This document shows positions 8,249-18,054 of a stretch of DNA of 40,040 nucleotides, one piece after another (positions within the stretch are counted from its first letter, which is position 1; each line of letters begins with the position of its first letter). The translations under genes and the position numbers were made by a program. Below the pieces are notes generated by a model. It worked only from the letters and a program-made list of their open reading frames with translations, made no database searches and was not told the DNA's origin. Source of the DNA: JBBQNY01 sp038255255. Its GTDB lineage: Bacteria > Pseudomonadota > Gammaproteobacteria > Xanthomonadales > Ahniellaceae. The stretch covers positions 1 to 40,040 of the forward strand of contig JBBSLL010000029.1 in the NCBI GenBank assembly GCA_038255255.1, written 5' to 3'.

Positions 8249-8526
8249 TCAATCGGACTTGCGCAAGATCAGTTTGACGGGCCACACCACGCGCTTCGCC
8301 ACTTCCGCAATGCCCCACGCGGCGGCGATGGCCGGCGCGCACGCTTGGAGGAAATAGTTTCCCGTGGCGCGTTTTGCACAAGCCGTGGCGGGCAGGCTCG
8401 ACAGATAGCCGAGAAGGTGCGGCAGTGTCCAGTGCGCCGTCATCTCGAGGTCGAGCGCTGCGGCGGCTCGAACGGCCACGCGTAACCTGCGTAACCGGCG
8501 TAGCCGCGATCCACGTCGGTGCGCAC
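8249..8526 (-). pseudogene. C-terminal remnant of a class I SAM methyltransferase, frameshifted
   Basis: Between ribD and ribE lies coding-like sequence in two minus-strand frames. The first (8526-8440) reads TDVDRGYAGYAGYAWPFEPP and is in the ribD frame just after its stop. The second (ATG 8443 to stop 8249) reads MTAHWTLPHLLGYLSSLPAT and ends VVWPVKLILRKSD. Joined, they resemble the last 90 residues of trans-aconitate-methyltransferase-like proteins (a DVDxGY..PFPFE, then a W..L..LLGYL..W.A pattern), from memory of the family. The SAM-binding N-terminal domain is absent. The two frames overlap as ATGA, so two tiny coupled ORFs are formally possible, but a decayed gene fits better. An 18-base direct repeat encoding GYAGYAGYA lies beside the shift. 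Confidence 0.6.
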
Positions 8527-8529
8527 TAA

Positions 8530-9621
8530 TCACCGCATCGGCCTCAGCAGGAGCCTGAGATCGGGACCCACGCGCCGCTGGTCGACCCACTCGAAGCCCC
8601 GACGCTCGGCCATCGACGCGAAGTCGAAGCCCCGCATCAAGGGCAGGCCCTTGTCGCCGAGCAGGCAGGGCGCGACGTAAAGCAGGAGCTCGTCCAGCAG
8701 TCCCGCATCCAGCAGCGCGCCGGACAGCGTCGCACCAGCCTCGGTCTGCACTTCGTTGACCCCGCGCCCGGCGAGGTGCGAGAGGACTGCGGCCAGGTCG
8801 AGGCGACCGCTCACGCTGGGGACGATGGTCCGCTCGTGGCCGCGCAGATGGTCCGCGACCCGTGCCAACGCGTCGTGCACGAGCAAGGTCGGGGCCGCGC
8901 CGTCGAGCAGATGCGAGCGTTCCGGAATCGCGAGGCCAGGGTCGAGCACCACGCGTAGCGGTGGTACGCCCGTGGCTTGGTCTGCGAGTCTCACCGTCAA
9001 GTGGGGGTTGTCTGCCAGCACGGTGCCGCTTGCCGTGAGCAGCGCGCCGCAGCGCGCGCGCCAGCGATGCGCGTCCGCGCGGGACGCCTCGGACGTGATC
9101 CATCGCGATTCGCCGCTCGCGAGCGCGGTGCGTCCATCGAGGCTCATCGCCAGCTTGACGCGCACCCAGGGACGTCCGCGCTCGATGCGCGAGAAAAATC
9201 CGCGGTTCTGTTCGCGCGCCGCAGCCTCCATGAGTCCCGTCTCGACTCCGATTCCCGCGGCCCGCAGAGCCTCGAATCCTTTTCCCGACACGCGCGGGTT
9301 GGGGTCTCCCGTGGCAGCCACGACGCGCTTTACGCCAGCTGCGATCAACGCATCCACGCAGGGCGGCGTGCGCCCGGTGTGGGAACACGGCTCGAGCGTC
9401 ACGTAGGCCGTGGCGCCGCGCGCGCGGTCGGCGGCGGTGGCAAGCGCGACGACCTCGGCATGGGCGCCACCGGCGCGTTCATGCCAACCCTCTCCGACAA
9501 CCGTTTCGCCCGAAGCAAGGACGCAGCCCACCATCGGATTGGGTTTTGTCGTGAACGCGCCGCGCTCGGCAAGCTGCAGGGCGCGCGCCATGTGCAAATG
9601 ATCAAGGGAAGAGAATTCCAT
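8530..9621 (-). CDS. ribD: Bifunctional riboflavin deaminase/reductase RibD
   Basis: Carries out the deamination and reduction steps that follow GTP cyclohydrolase II in riboflavin synthesis. The 363-residue protein has an N-terminal zinc deaminase domain (HAE at about 54-56; EPCSHTGRTPPC at about 77-88 supplying the two zinc cysteines) and a C-terminal DHFR-like reductase domain from about 150 (WVRVKLAMSLDGRTAL, SRWITSEASRADAHRWRAR). The ATG at 9621 is preferred over the adjoining GTG at 9624. It faces the plus-strand envelope gene at 9712 across a 90-base gap. No FMN riboswitch is visible in that gap. Confidence 0.95.
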   Translation of the reverse strand: MEFSSLDHLHMARALQLAERGAFTTKPNPMVGCVLASGETVVGEGWHERAGGAHAEVVALATAADRARGATAYVTLEPCSHTGRTPPCVDALIAAGVKRVVAATGDPNPRVSGKGFEALRAAGIGVETGLMEAAAREQNRGFFSRIERGRPWVRVKLAMSLDGRTALASGESRWITSEASRADAHRWRARCGALLTASGTVLADNPHLTVRLADQATGVPPLRVVLDPGLAIPERSHLLDGAAPTLLVHDALARVADHLRGHERTIVPSVSGRLDLAAVLSHLAGRGVNEVQTEAGATLSGALLDAGLLDELLLYVAPCLLGDKGLPLMRGFDFASMAERRGFEWVDQRRVGPDLRLLLRPMR

Positions 9622-9699
9622 CACACAAAGCCTACGACAACGGGGTGCTGTTCAGTGTCCGGATGGTGCAATTCTCCGGACGCAAACGTTATCGCGCTC

Positions 9700-9705
9700 G
9701 AGAGG
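9700..9705 (+). promoter_or_regulatory. Ribosome-binding site deciding the start at 9712
   Basis: GAGAGG stands six bases before the ATG at 9712 but abuts the ATG at 9706, so the second ATG is the better start. Confidence 0.6.
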
Positions 9706-9711
9706 ATGGCC

Positions 9712-10293
9712 ATGAACACGAACCTATTGGCGGTTGGCATCGGCGCCCTGCTGCTGGGCGGCGTTTCCGTAGCGGCATACCAGCAGGCGAACCGGGGTCC
9801 TGAATTCGTGCAGGTGCTGGCGGCCGCTCCGGTCACCGAGACCGAGACGATCAACACCCCCCGCGAGGTGTGCTCCGACCGGGTGGTGCAGCGGCGCGCG
9901 CCGGAGAGGGACGGTCTGGTCGGCGGCACCGTGGCGGGAGCCCTCATCGGCGGTCTCGTCGGGAACCAGATCGGCGGCGGCAGCGGTCGCGACGTCGCCA
10001 CGGTGGGCGGCGTTCTAGTGGGCGGCTACGCCGGGCGGGAGGCGGATCGTCGGCACGTGGGTGGGCGCGTGACTTCGCACACCGTGCGCAACTGCCGCAC
10101 CGTCACCGACACGAGTACCCGCGAGCATGTCGTGGGTTATGACGTCACCTACAAACTCGATGACCAGCTCCGCACGGTACGGATGTCGGAGAAACCGGGG
10201 CCGACCCTGCCCGTCATCGACGGTGTGGTGGTGACTGAAGTGCCCGTGACTTCCGTGCCGACCGTGGTGCCGGAAACCGTACCCGCGGGCTGA
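9712..10293 (+). CDS. Glycine-zipper 2TM-domain envelope protein
   Basis: Predicted envelope protein of 193 residues; the function is unknown. An N-terminal hydrophobic segment (about 5-22) acts as a signal anchor or signal peptide. Residues about 68-108 form a glycine zipper rich in GxxxG spacing (GTVAGALIGGLVGNQIGGG), as in the SlyB/YmgG-type family of outer-membrane-associated proteins. A single cysteine lies on each side of the zipper (about 54 and 125). The C-terminal part, with VGYDVTYKLDDQLRTVRM, is the beta-rich tail common in this group. There is no lipobox. It is divergent from ribD, and its stop abuts that of nrdR. Confidence 0.8.
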   Translation: MNTNLLAVGIGALLLGGVSVAAYQQANRGPEFVQVLAAAPVTETETINTPREVCSDRVVQRRAPERDGLVGGTVAGALIGGLVGNQIGGGSGRDVATVGGVLVGGYAGREADRRHVGGRVTSHTVRNCRTVTDTSTREHVVGYDVTYKLDDQLRTVRMSEKPGPTLPVIDGVVVTEVPVTSVPTVVPETVPAG

Positions 10294-10818
10294 TCAGCGC
10301 CGGGACCGTTTGGGCGCCACGAGTTCCTCGGCGAGGAGGGACAGCTGCATGCTGCCAATCGTCGGCAGGTCCCGTTCGAGGCGCTCGATCTCCTCGCGAA
10401 ATGCGTGGACGTCCTCGAAGCGGCGATAGACAGAGGCGAAGCGCACATAGGCGACCTGGTCGAGGGCCTTGAGTTCGCGCATCACGAAGTCCCCCACCGT
10501 GAGGCTCGGGAGTTCGCGCTCGCCGGTGGTGCGCACGGAGTGCACCACCGCCCGGACCGCGACGTCGACCTGCTCCGCCGATACGGGACGCTTCTGCAGC
10601 GCGCGCTCGAAGCTCGTGCGCAGCTTGCGTTCGTCGAAGGGCTCGCGACGATCGTCGCTCTTGATGATCGCGGGCAGGCGTATCTCGGCAGTTTCGAAGG
10701 TGTTGAACCGCTCGGCGCATTGCGGGCATTCGCGGCGACGCCGTATCGCCGTGCCGTCGTCCGTCTCGCGCGAATCGATGACGCGCGTGTCGTCGTGCTG
10801 GCAGAACGGGCAATGCAT
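10294..10818 (-). CDS. nrdR: Transcriptional repressor NrdR
   Basis: ATP/dATP-sensing repressor of ribonucleotide reductase genes. The 174-residue protein has an N-terminal zinc ribbon with Cys3, Cys6, Cys31 and Cys34, followed by the ATP-cone domain (about 49-139, with IIKSDDRREPFDERKL). The sequence VAYVRFASVYRRFEDV is diagnostic. It lies 18 bases downstream of glyA, a widespread pairing, and upstream of the rib genes. It is slightly longer than the usual 150 residues because of a basic C-terminal tail ending PKRSRR. No NrdR-regulated reductase gene is in the window. Confidence 0.97.
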   Translation of the reverse strand: MHCPFCQHDDTRVIDSRETDDGTAIRRRRECPQCAERFNTFETAEIRLPAIIKSDDRREPFDERKLRTSFERALQKRPVSAEQVDVAVRAVVHSVRTTGERELPSLTVGDFVMRELKALDQVAYVRFASVYRRFEDVHAFREEIERLERDLPTIGSMQLSLLAEELVAPKRSRR

Positions 10819-10836
10819 CCGGTGCGGTAGCAGCCG

Positions 10837-12090
10837 TCAGGCGTAGACAGGGAAGGCACGGCACTGCGCCGTGACCTGCGCGCGAACGCGGTCATTGATC
10901 GAGGCATCGCCCGTTGCATCGACCACGTCTGCCATCCAGTTGGCGAGGTCGCGGCACTCGCCCTCGCCGTAACCGCGCGTGGTGACGGCTGGCGTGCCGA
11001 TGCGCAGCCCCGAAGTCACGAACGGCGAGCGCGGATCGTTGGGGACGGCGTTCTTGTTCACTGTGATGTGCGCTCGCCCGAGTGCCTCTTCCGCATCCTT
11101 GCCGGTGGCCTCGCGACCGATCATGTCGATGAGCATCAGGTGATTGTCGGTGCCCCCCGACACGATGCGGAATCCGCGCTCCATGAGCGTCGCCGCCATC
11201 ACGCGTGCGTTGCGGACGACCTGTTGCTGATAGGCCTTGAACGAGGGATCGAGTGCCTCCTTGAACGCTACGGCCTTGGCCGCGATGACATGCATCAGGG
11301 GCCCACCCTGCGTGCCGGGGAAGACCATCGACTGCAGCTTCTTCTCGATCGCAGGATTGCTCCGCGCAAGGATCACGCCGCCGCGCGGCCCGCGCAGTGT
11401 CTTGTGCGTCGTGGAAGTGACGACGTCGGCGTGCGGCAGCGGGTTCGGATACTCGCCGGCGGCCACGAGGCCGGCGACGTGCGCCATGTCGACGAAGAAA
11501 TACGCATCGACCGACTTCGCGATGGCCGCCATTCGTGCCCAGTCGATCGCGCGCGAATACGCGCTGAAACCACCCACCAGCATCTTCGGGCGATGCTCCT
11601 GCGCGAGCCGGTCGATTTCCTCGTAGTCGATGAGTCCTGTCGACACGTCGATTCCGTACTGCACGGCGTTGAAAATCTTCCCCGAGAAATTCACCTTGGC
11701 GCCATGCGTGAGATGGCCGCCATGCGCCAGGCTCATGCCGAGGATCGTATCGCCCGGCTTGAGCAGGGCCAGGTAGACCGCGGCATTCGCCTGCGAACCG
11801 GAATGCGGCTGCACGTTCGCGTAGTCCGCGCCGAACAGTTGCTTGACCCGGTCGATCGCGAGCTGTTCGGCGATATCGACGTATTCGCAGCCGCCGTAAT
11901 AGCGCTTGCCGGGATAGCCCTCGGCGTACTTGTTGGTCAGCACGGTGCCCTGTGCCTCGAGCACCCGTGGGCTTGCGTAGTTTTCCGACGCAATGAGCTC
12001 GACGTGGTCTTCCTGGCGTTGCTGCTCGGCGATAATCGCCGCCTGGAGCTCGGGATCGAAGTCGGCGAGCGATGAAAATTGCTTGAACAT
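10837..12090 (-). CDS. glyA: Serine hydroxymethyltransferase
   Basis: PLP enzyme that interconverts serine and glycine while charging tetrahydrofolate with a one-carbon unit. The 417-residue length is standard. Diagnostic segments include ELIASENYASPRVLEAQGT, YAEGYPGKRYYGG and the PLP-lysine motif VTSTTHKTLRGPRGG. The ATG at 12090 begins MFKQFSSLADFDPELQAA; upstream in-frame sequence is not SHMT-like. The 60-base gap to the divergent glycosyltransferase gene holds TAAGAT on the minus strand, a possible -10 without a clear -35. Glycine, formyl-folate and purine synthesis (purL) link it loosely to the right end of the window. Confidence 0.97.
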   Translation of the reverse strand: MFKQFSSLADFDPELQAAIIAEQQRQEDHVELIASENYASPRVLEAQGTVLTNKYAEGYPGKRYYGGCEYVDIAEQLAIDRVKQLFGADYANVQPHSGSQANAAVYLALLKPGDTILGMSLAHGGHLTHGAKVNFSGKIFNAVQYGIDVSTGLIDYEEIDRLAQEHRPKMLVGGFSAYSRAIDWARMAAIAKSVDAYFFVDMAHVAGLVAAGEYPNPLPHADVVTSTTHKTLRGPRGGVILARSNPAIEKKLQSMVFPGTQGGPLMHVIAAKAVAFKEALDPSFKAYQQQVVRNARVMAATLMERGFRIVSGGTDNHLMLIDMIGREATGKDAEEALGRAHITVNKNAVPNDPRSPFVTSGLRIGTPAVTTRGYGEGECRDLANWMADVVDATGDASINDRVRAQVTAQCRAFPVYA

Positions 12091-12150
12091 GCGAAGACCC
12101 CTGAAACGGCCCGCTATCTTAGCCCCTGACCCGCACCGGGCGCGCCGGCG

Positions 12151-13653
12151 GTGAGCACGGGCCAGCCCCGCCCGGGTGCGCTCGATTGGATGGCGCGCGC
12201 CCATGCGTCATTCACGGCTTTCGATTTTGCCGGCGGCCACCTCGCGCTCGAGCAGGCCATCGCAAGGGATCCCGACTTCCTGCCGGCGCGGTGGGCGCGG
12301 TTCCAGCTCCCGCAATCCCTTGCCCATGGCGACGCCGGGTCGATCGCAGCTTTCCGGGACCGCTGGCAGCAGGGATTGTCCGAGTTCGGCGCGATCCCCT
12401 GGGAGCAACCGAAGTGGCGCGAGCAGGTCTGGGGCTGCGTGGGCCAGTGCACGGCTTTCTACCGGCACTACCTCGGCGATGAGGTGACGCGGGAGCAAAA
12501 AGAATACGGCGCCCTGGTCGGCAGGATGATGGCGGCGCTCACCGGCCCGCTGCGTGCCCCGGCCCCGCCGGTGCGCCATCGGCGGCGCGTGGTGTACATC
12601 AGCGCCTACACCTACGAACACACCGTCACCCGATTGTTCGGCCCGCTGATCACGCAACTCGATCCCGGCCGCTTCGAGGTGCATCTGCTGCAACTCGATC
12701 CGGCCAGCGATTCGCACACCGGCGAGCTGGCCGCCGGCGTTGCACAAGTGCACAAGGGACCGCGCGGCGCTCGCGAGTGGTGCGACCTGATCACGGCGCT
12801 CGCGCCCGACGCGATCGTCTACTCCGACGTGGGCATGCATCCGCTGACGCAGGGACTGGCCGCGCTGCGGCTGGCGCCGGTCCAGGCGGTGCTGTGGGGG
12901 CACCCGGTCACTACGGGCCTGCCCTCGCTGGACTTTTTCCTGTCGAGCGAGTGGTTCGAGCCGGTCGACGCGGCGCGGCAGTACACCGAGCAGTTGCTAT
13001 GCCTGCCCGGGCTGGGCGCCGGGCTCGTAGCTCCCGCCGCGAAGCCTCGGCAGCCACGCTCGTGGCCGGCGCGCGGCTCGCGCGCCCATGTCGAGCTGCT
13101 ATGCGCCCAGAGCGTCTTCAAGCAGCTCCCGGACCAGGTCGCCGCGATGGTTTCAATCCTGGCGGCTGCACCAGGGGCGCGCCTGCACCTGACACCACAT
13201 GCCGACGCGAGGGTGCGCAACGGCTGGGGCGGGCATTTGCGCTCGCTCCTGCGCGCCGCGGGCGGGGACCCCGACTCGCAACTGGTCCTGCATCCGTTGT
13301 TGCCACTCGATGAATTCCGTGGACTCGCGGCGCATTGCGACCTGGGCCTCGATACGATCGGCTGGTCGGGCGGCATGAGCGCACTCGACCAGCTGGGCGA
13401 GGGCCTGCCCGTGCTGAGCGTCCCCGGCGCCTCGATGCGCAGCCGGCAGACAGCCGCGCTGTTGCAGCACCTCGACGTTCGCGAACTGATCGCAACGGAC
13501 CTCGACGATTACTGCAAACGGGCGTTGGCGCTCATCGCGGATGCGCCCGCCAGGGATGGGCTGCGCAGCCGCCTCATTGCGAATCGCGAACGGCTCTACA
13601 ATACGGCCCCCGTCCACCGGGCCTTCGCGGATTTCCTCGCGCGAGCCGCATAG
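12151..13653 (+). CDS. GT41-like (OGT/SPINDLY/HMW1C family) glycosyltransferase
   Basis: Predicted cytoplasmic glycosyltransferase of 500 residues; acceptor and sugar are unknown. The N-terminal 120 residues are helical with about one TPR-like unit (FDFAGGHLALEQAIARDPDF). From about 148 the two Rossmann lobes follow, with VLWGHPVTTGLPSLDFFLSS and SMRSRQTAALLQHLDVRELI corresponding to the GxPxTTG and final SR..ASLL..L.ELIA blocks of the GT41 family. The WGHP wording is nearer HMW1C-type N-glycosyltransferases, but the TTGLPSLD part is OGT-like, so the subgroup stays open. The GTG at 12151 is taken as start; an ATG at 12190 is an alternative. It does not belong to the minus-strand glycan operon. 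Confidence 0.78.
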   Translation: MSTGQPRPGALDWMARAHASFTAFDFAGGHLALEQAIARDPDFLPARWARFQLPQSLAHGDAGSIAAFRDRWQQGLSEFGAIPWEQPKWREQVWGCVGQCTAFYRHYLGDEVTREQKEYGALVGRMMAALTGPLRAPAPPVRHRRRVVYISAYTYEHTVTRLFGPLITQLDPGRFEVHLLQLDPASDSHTGELAAGVAQVHKGPRGAREWCDLITALAPDAIVYSDVGMHPLTQGLAALRLAPVQAVLWGHPVTTGLPSLDFFLSSEWFEPVDAARQYTEQLLCLPGLGAGLVAPAAKPRQPRSWPARGSRAHVELLCAQSVFKQLPDQVAAMVSILAAAPGARLHLTPHADARVRNGWGGHLRSLLRAAGGDPDSQLVLHPLLPLDEFRGLAAHCDLGLDTIGWSGGMSALDQLGEGLPVLSVPGASMRSRQTAALLQHLDVRELIATDLDDYCKRALALIADAPARDGLRSRLIANRERLYNTAPVHRAFADFLARAA

Positions 13654-13728
13654 CGCTCGCGGCTGTGAGCGCGCCTGCCCGTCGGATACCGCACCCGCCC
13701 CACTCCCAAGATTCCGGAATCGAAACCC

Positions 13729-15390
<1,662 letters not shown>

Positions 15391-15400
15391 CGCTGCCTGC

Positions 15401-16228
15401 ATGAACTTCGTCGCGGCCTTGCGGGAACGCTGGCGCGAGGCCGATTCGCTGCTGTGCGTCGGCCTCGATCCCGAGCCCGCGAAGTTTCCCTTGCGGTTCG
15501 CCCGCGACGACGACGCGATATTCGCGTTTTGCCGTGACATCGTCGATGCCTCGGCCGAGTACGCCTGCGCGTTCAAGCCGCAGGTCGCGCACTTCGCCGC
15601 ACTCGGCGCCGAGCGCGCCCTCGAGCGACTGATCGTGCACATCCACGCGCAGCATCCGTCGGTGCCGGTGATTCTCGACGCCAAGCGCGGCGACATCGGC
15701 AGCACGGCGCAGCACTACGCGACGGAGGCCTTCGACAGGTACCGCGCGGATGCGGTGACCGTGAATCCGTATATGGGCAGGGATTCGGTGCAGCCGTTCC
15801 TGGACCGGCCCGGGCGCGGCGTCGTGGTGCTGTGCCGCACATCGAACCCCGGTGCAGCTGACCTGCAGGATCTCGAGGTGACGGATGCCACCGGGCAGTC
15901 GCGACCGCTTTACCAGCATGTCGCCGCGACCGTCGCTCGCGAATGGAACGCAGATGGCAACTGCATGCTGGTGGTCGGTGCAACGTGGCCGGCGCAACTC
16001 GCCGAGGTGCGCGCACTCGTCGGGGATCTGCCGCTGCTGGTTCCCGGCGTGGGAGCGCAGGGCGGCGACATCGAATCCTTGGTGGGCAATGGCAGGACAG
16101 AGGGCGGCACCGGCCTCGTCGTCAGCGCGTCGCGGGCGATTCTCTACGCTTCCACGGGTGACGACTACGCGGATGCCGCGCGCGCGACGGCGCAAGCGCT
16201 GCGCGACGAGATCAACCGTTACCGCTGA
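15401..16228 (+). CDS. pyrF: Orotidine 5'-phosphate decarboxylase (group 2)
   Basis: Final step of UMP synthesis, decarboxylating OMP. The 275-residue protein is of the longer group-2 type with LDAKRGDIGSTAQHYA (about 92-107), in which Asp93, Lys95 and Asp98 form the catalytic charge network. CVGLDPEPAKFP (19-30) and VNPYMGRDSVQPFL also mark the group, and LLVPGVGAQGGD near the C terminus is the phosphate-binding part. It follows ettA and converges with the glycosyltransferase at 16268 across a 39-base gap in which I see no terminator. Confidence 0.95.
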   Translation: MNFVAALRERWREADSLLCVGLDPEPAKFPLRFARDDDAIFAFCRDIVDASAEYACAFKPQVAHFAALGAERALERLIVHIHAQHPSVPVILDAKRGDIGSTAQHYATEAFDRYRADAVTVNPYMGRDSVQPFLDRPGRGVVVLCRTSNPGAADLQDLEVTDATGQSRPLYQHVAATVAREWNADGNCMLVVGATWPAQLAEVRALVGDLPLLVPGVGAQGGDIESLVGNGRTEGGTGLVVSASRAILYASTGDDYADAARATAQALRDEINRYR

Positions 16229-16267
16229 GTGGCGACGACCCTCATCGCGATTGTCCCCGCGTGGCGA

Positions 16268-17131
16268 TCACCTCGTCCCGCGCGATTGCAGCCACGCACG
16301 CGGCGCGGCCATCGCGAAGTGCGCCCAGATGGCTGCGAACGCAAACGACTGCGTCAGCGCTCCCGCACTGCGACCTTCGAACTTCCTGAAATAGCGCCAC
16401 ATGCCGCGGTGTTTGTGCCACTCCACGAAGACCGGACGCGTGCGACTCGATACTCCGCGCACGTGCACGACGCGCACGTCGTTGGCCACCAGCACCGCCG
16501 CGCCCGATGCGCGGACGCGCCGGCAGAGATCGAGGTCCTCGGCATGCAGCCGGTAGCCTTCGTCGAATCCACCGAGCGACTCGAATGTCGCGCGCGGCAG
16601 CATCATCAGCGCACCCGATACGGCATCCACGGGCTGGAGCGCCACGCCCGCATCGATCGGAACCGCAACGCTGGCGCGCGTTCCACGACCTTTCAACAGG
16701 CGGGCAAGCGTCGGCTCGTGGCGGCGCGCGGCAGCGTCGCGCACGCCATCGGGATCAACCAGGTCGGCACCGACGAGTCCTCCGGTTGCGCGTGTCAGGT
16801 GATCGCGCAGCCGCGCCAGCGAATCGGGCTCGACCCAGCAGTCGGGATTGACGAATGCGATGAACGGCGCGGTGCCGTGTCGTGCTCCGAGGTTGCAAGC
16901 CGGGCCGAAGCCTGCATTGTCGGTGTTGCGCAGTGCGGTGAAGCGCGCATCCCCTGCCGCATGGCGCGCTGCGATCTCCGCGCTGTCGTCGTCGGACGCG
17001 TTGTCCACCACGACGATCCCGGTCACGTCCCGGCTCGCCCGCAGGCGCACGAGGCACTCGCCCAGCGTTGAGCCGCTGCGATAGCTCACGACCACCGCGT
17101 CGATCGCGGCGTCGCCCACCGACGGGGTCAC
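16268..17131 (-). CDS. Family 2 glycosyltransferase, rhamnosyltransferase-like
   Basis: Predicted GT-A fold glycosyltransferase of 287 residues that adds a sugar to a surface glycan on the cytoplasmic face. It has AVVVSYRSGSTLGECL at the start, VVDNASDDDS (about 41-50), DNAGFGPACNLG and VNPDCWVEPDSL as the DxD-like site (about 94-105), then SGALMMLPRATFESLGGFDE and the ED..LC.R segment. The C-terminal FVEWHKHRGMWRYFRK is typical of rhamnosyltransferase-like members. The GTG at 17131 overlaps the methyltransferase stop as GTGA. A GTG at 17212 would add 27 unconserved residues and is rejected. It is the last gene of the glycan operon. Confidence 0.85.
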   Translation of the reverse strand: MTPSVGDAAIDAVVVSYRSGSTLGECLVRLRASRDVTGIVVVDNASDDDSAEIAARHAAGDARFTALRNTDNAGFGPACNLGARHGTAPFIAFVNPDCWVEPDSLARLRDHLTRATGGLVGADLVDPDGVRDAAARRHEPTLARLLKGRGTRASVAVPIDAGVALQPVDAVSGALMMLPRATFESLGGFDEGYRLHAEDLDLCRRVRASGAAVLVANDVRVVHVRGVSSRTRPVFVEWHKHRGMWRYFRKFEGRSAGALTQSFAFAAIWAHFAMAAPRAWLQSRGTR

Positions 17132-18054
17132 GGGCTGCGTAGCCGCCGCCACCACGACTGCCGTTGCGGGGGGACAGTTGTCGCGGCAGCGGACTGCTCG
17201 AGGCGGGCACACCGCGCTTCAAGCTCGGCGATCCGCGCATCGCGTTCGACCAGCGCGTGGCCCGCCTCGATGACGCGACCGACCTCGCGGTTGTAGTGCG
17301 CGTAAACCGATTCCGCACGATCGCCGAAGAGGTGCAGATCAGGGAGTTCGAGCGCCACCAGCGACGCCTCGTCCGCGGCGCACGCCGCCACGTAGTACAG
17401 CGGCGGGTAACCAAGCCCAGGTTGCGGTTGCTCGTCGCCCGCATCCATGCAGCTCGCCGCGAAGTGCTCGCCACCGCCATCGACACGCCACAGTGCGCCC
17501 TGGAACAGCAGCTTCTGCGCGAATAGCCGCCGGGCGGGAAACTGGGCCGCCAGCAGCGTCTCGAACTCATCGCGGTACAGCTCGCGCACATGGAACGGGT
17601 TGGTGTGCCCGGTCGCATCGCTGTACTGCGCCTTGTCCGGCGACGAAACCAGCAGTACGCCACCGGGTGCAAGCAGCCGACGGAAGCCCGCGAGCATGCG
17701 CTCCTGCGCCTCCACGTGCTCGAGGGTTTCGAAACTGGTGATGAGATCGAAGGACGCGTCCGGGAGCGCGTCCAGCGCCGTCGCGTCACCAACCTCGAAA
17801 CGCAGGTTGGTCGCTTGCGCGTAACGCGCGCGCGCATGCGCCACCGCCAGCGGGTCGATGTCCACGCCCTGTACCGATTGCGCGAAACGCGCCAGCAGGG
17901 ACGATCCATAACCTTCGCCGCACGCAGCGTCGAGCGCCCGGCGACCGCGCGCCGCTGGGCACGCAAAGGCATAGCGATGGAAATGCTCGTACCAGATCTC
18001 GCGCACGCATTCGGGCGTGAAGCGCTCACCGGTGAACTCGAGGTCGTTGCTCAT
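17128..18054 (-). CDS. Class I SAM-dependent methyltransferase of the glycan operon
   Basis: Predicted methyltransferase of 308 residues, probably acting on a glycan or its lipid-linked precursor; the target is inferred from the neighbourhood. Motif I ALDAACGEGYGSSLLA (about 40-55), acidic VDID after strand 2, SFDLITSFETLEHVE and LLAPGGVLLVSSPD define the Rossmann core. The N-terminal LEFTGERFTPEC opening is common in O-antigen and capsule cluster methyltransferases. A C-terminal helix with RDARIAELEARCARLEQ (about 270-290) looks like a short coiled coil. Start and stop overlap the flanking glycosyltransferases by four bases each. Confidence 0.87.
   Translation of the reverse strand: MSNDLEFTGERFTPECVREIWYEHFHRYAFACPAARGRRALDAACGEGYGSSLLARFAQSVQGVDIDPLAVAHARARYAQATNLRFEVGDATALDALPDASFDLITSFETLEHVEAQERMLAGFRRLLAPGGVLLVSSPDKAQYSDATGHTNPFHVRELYRDEFETLLAAQFPARRLFAQKLLFQGALWRVDGGGEHFAASCMDAGDEQPQPGLGYPPLYYVAACAADEASLVALELPDLHLFGDRAESVYAHYNREVGRVIEAGHALVERDARIAELEARCARLEQSAAATTVPPQRQSWWRRLRSP

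Noticed and set aside
9622..9711. Possible FMN riboswitch ahead of ribD
   Set aside because: The gap is only 90 bases and has none of the conserved RFN-element blocks.
12116..12121. TAAGAT as a glyA -10 element on the minus strand
   Set aside because: The hexamer is acceptable, but the -35 region at the right distance is GC-only, so the evidence is too weak for a feature.
17132..17212. Longer N terminus for the glycosyltransferase from GTG 17212
   Set aside because: The extra residues (CPPRAVRCRDNCPP...) are not GT2-like and lie wholly inside the methyltransferase gene; the GTGA overlap at 17131 is the better start.
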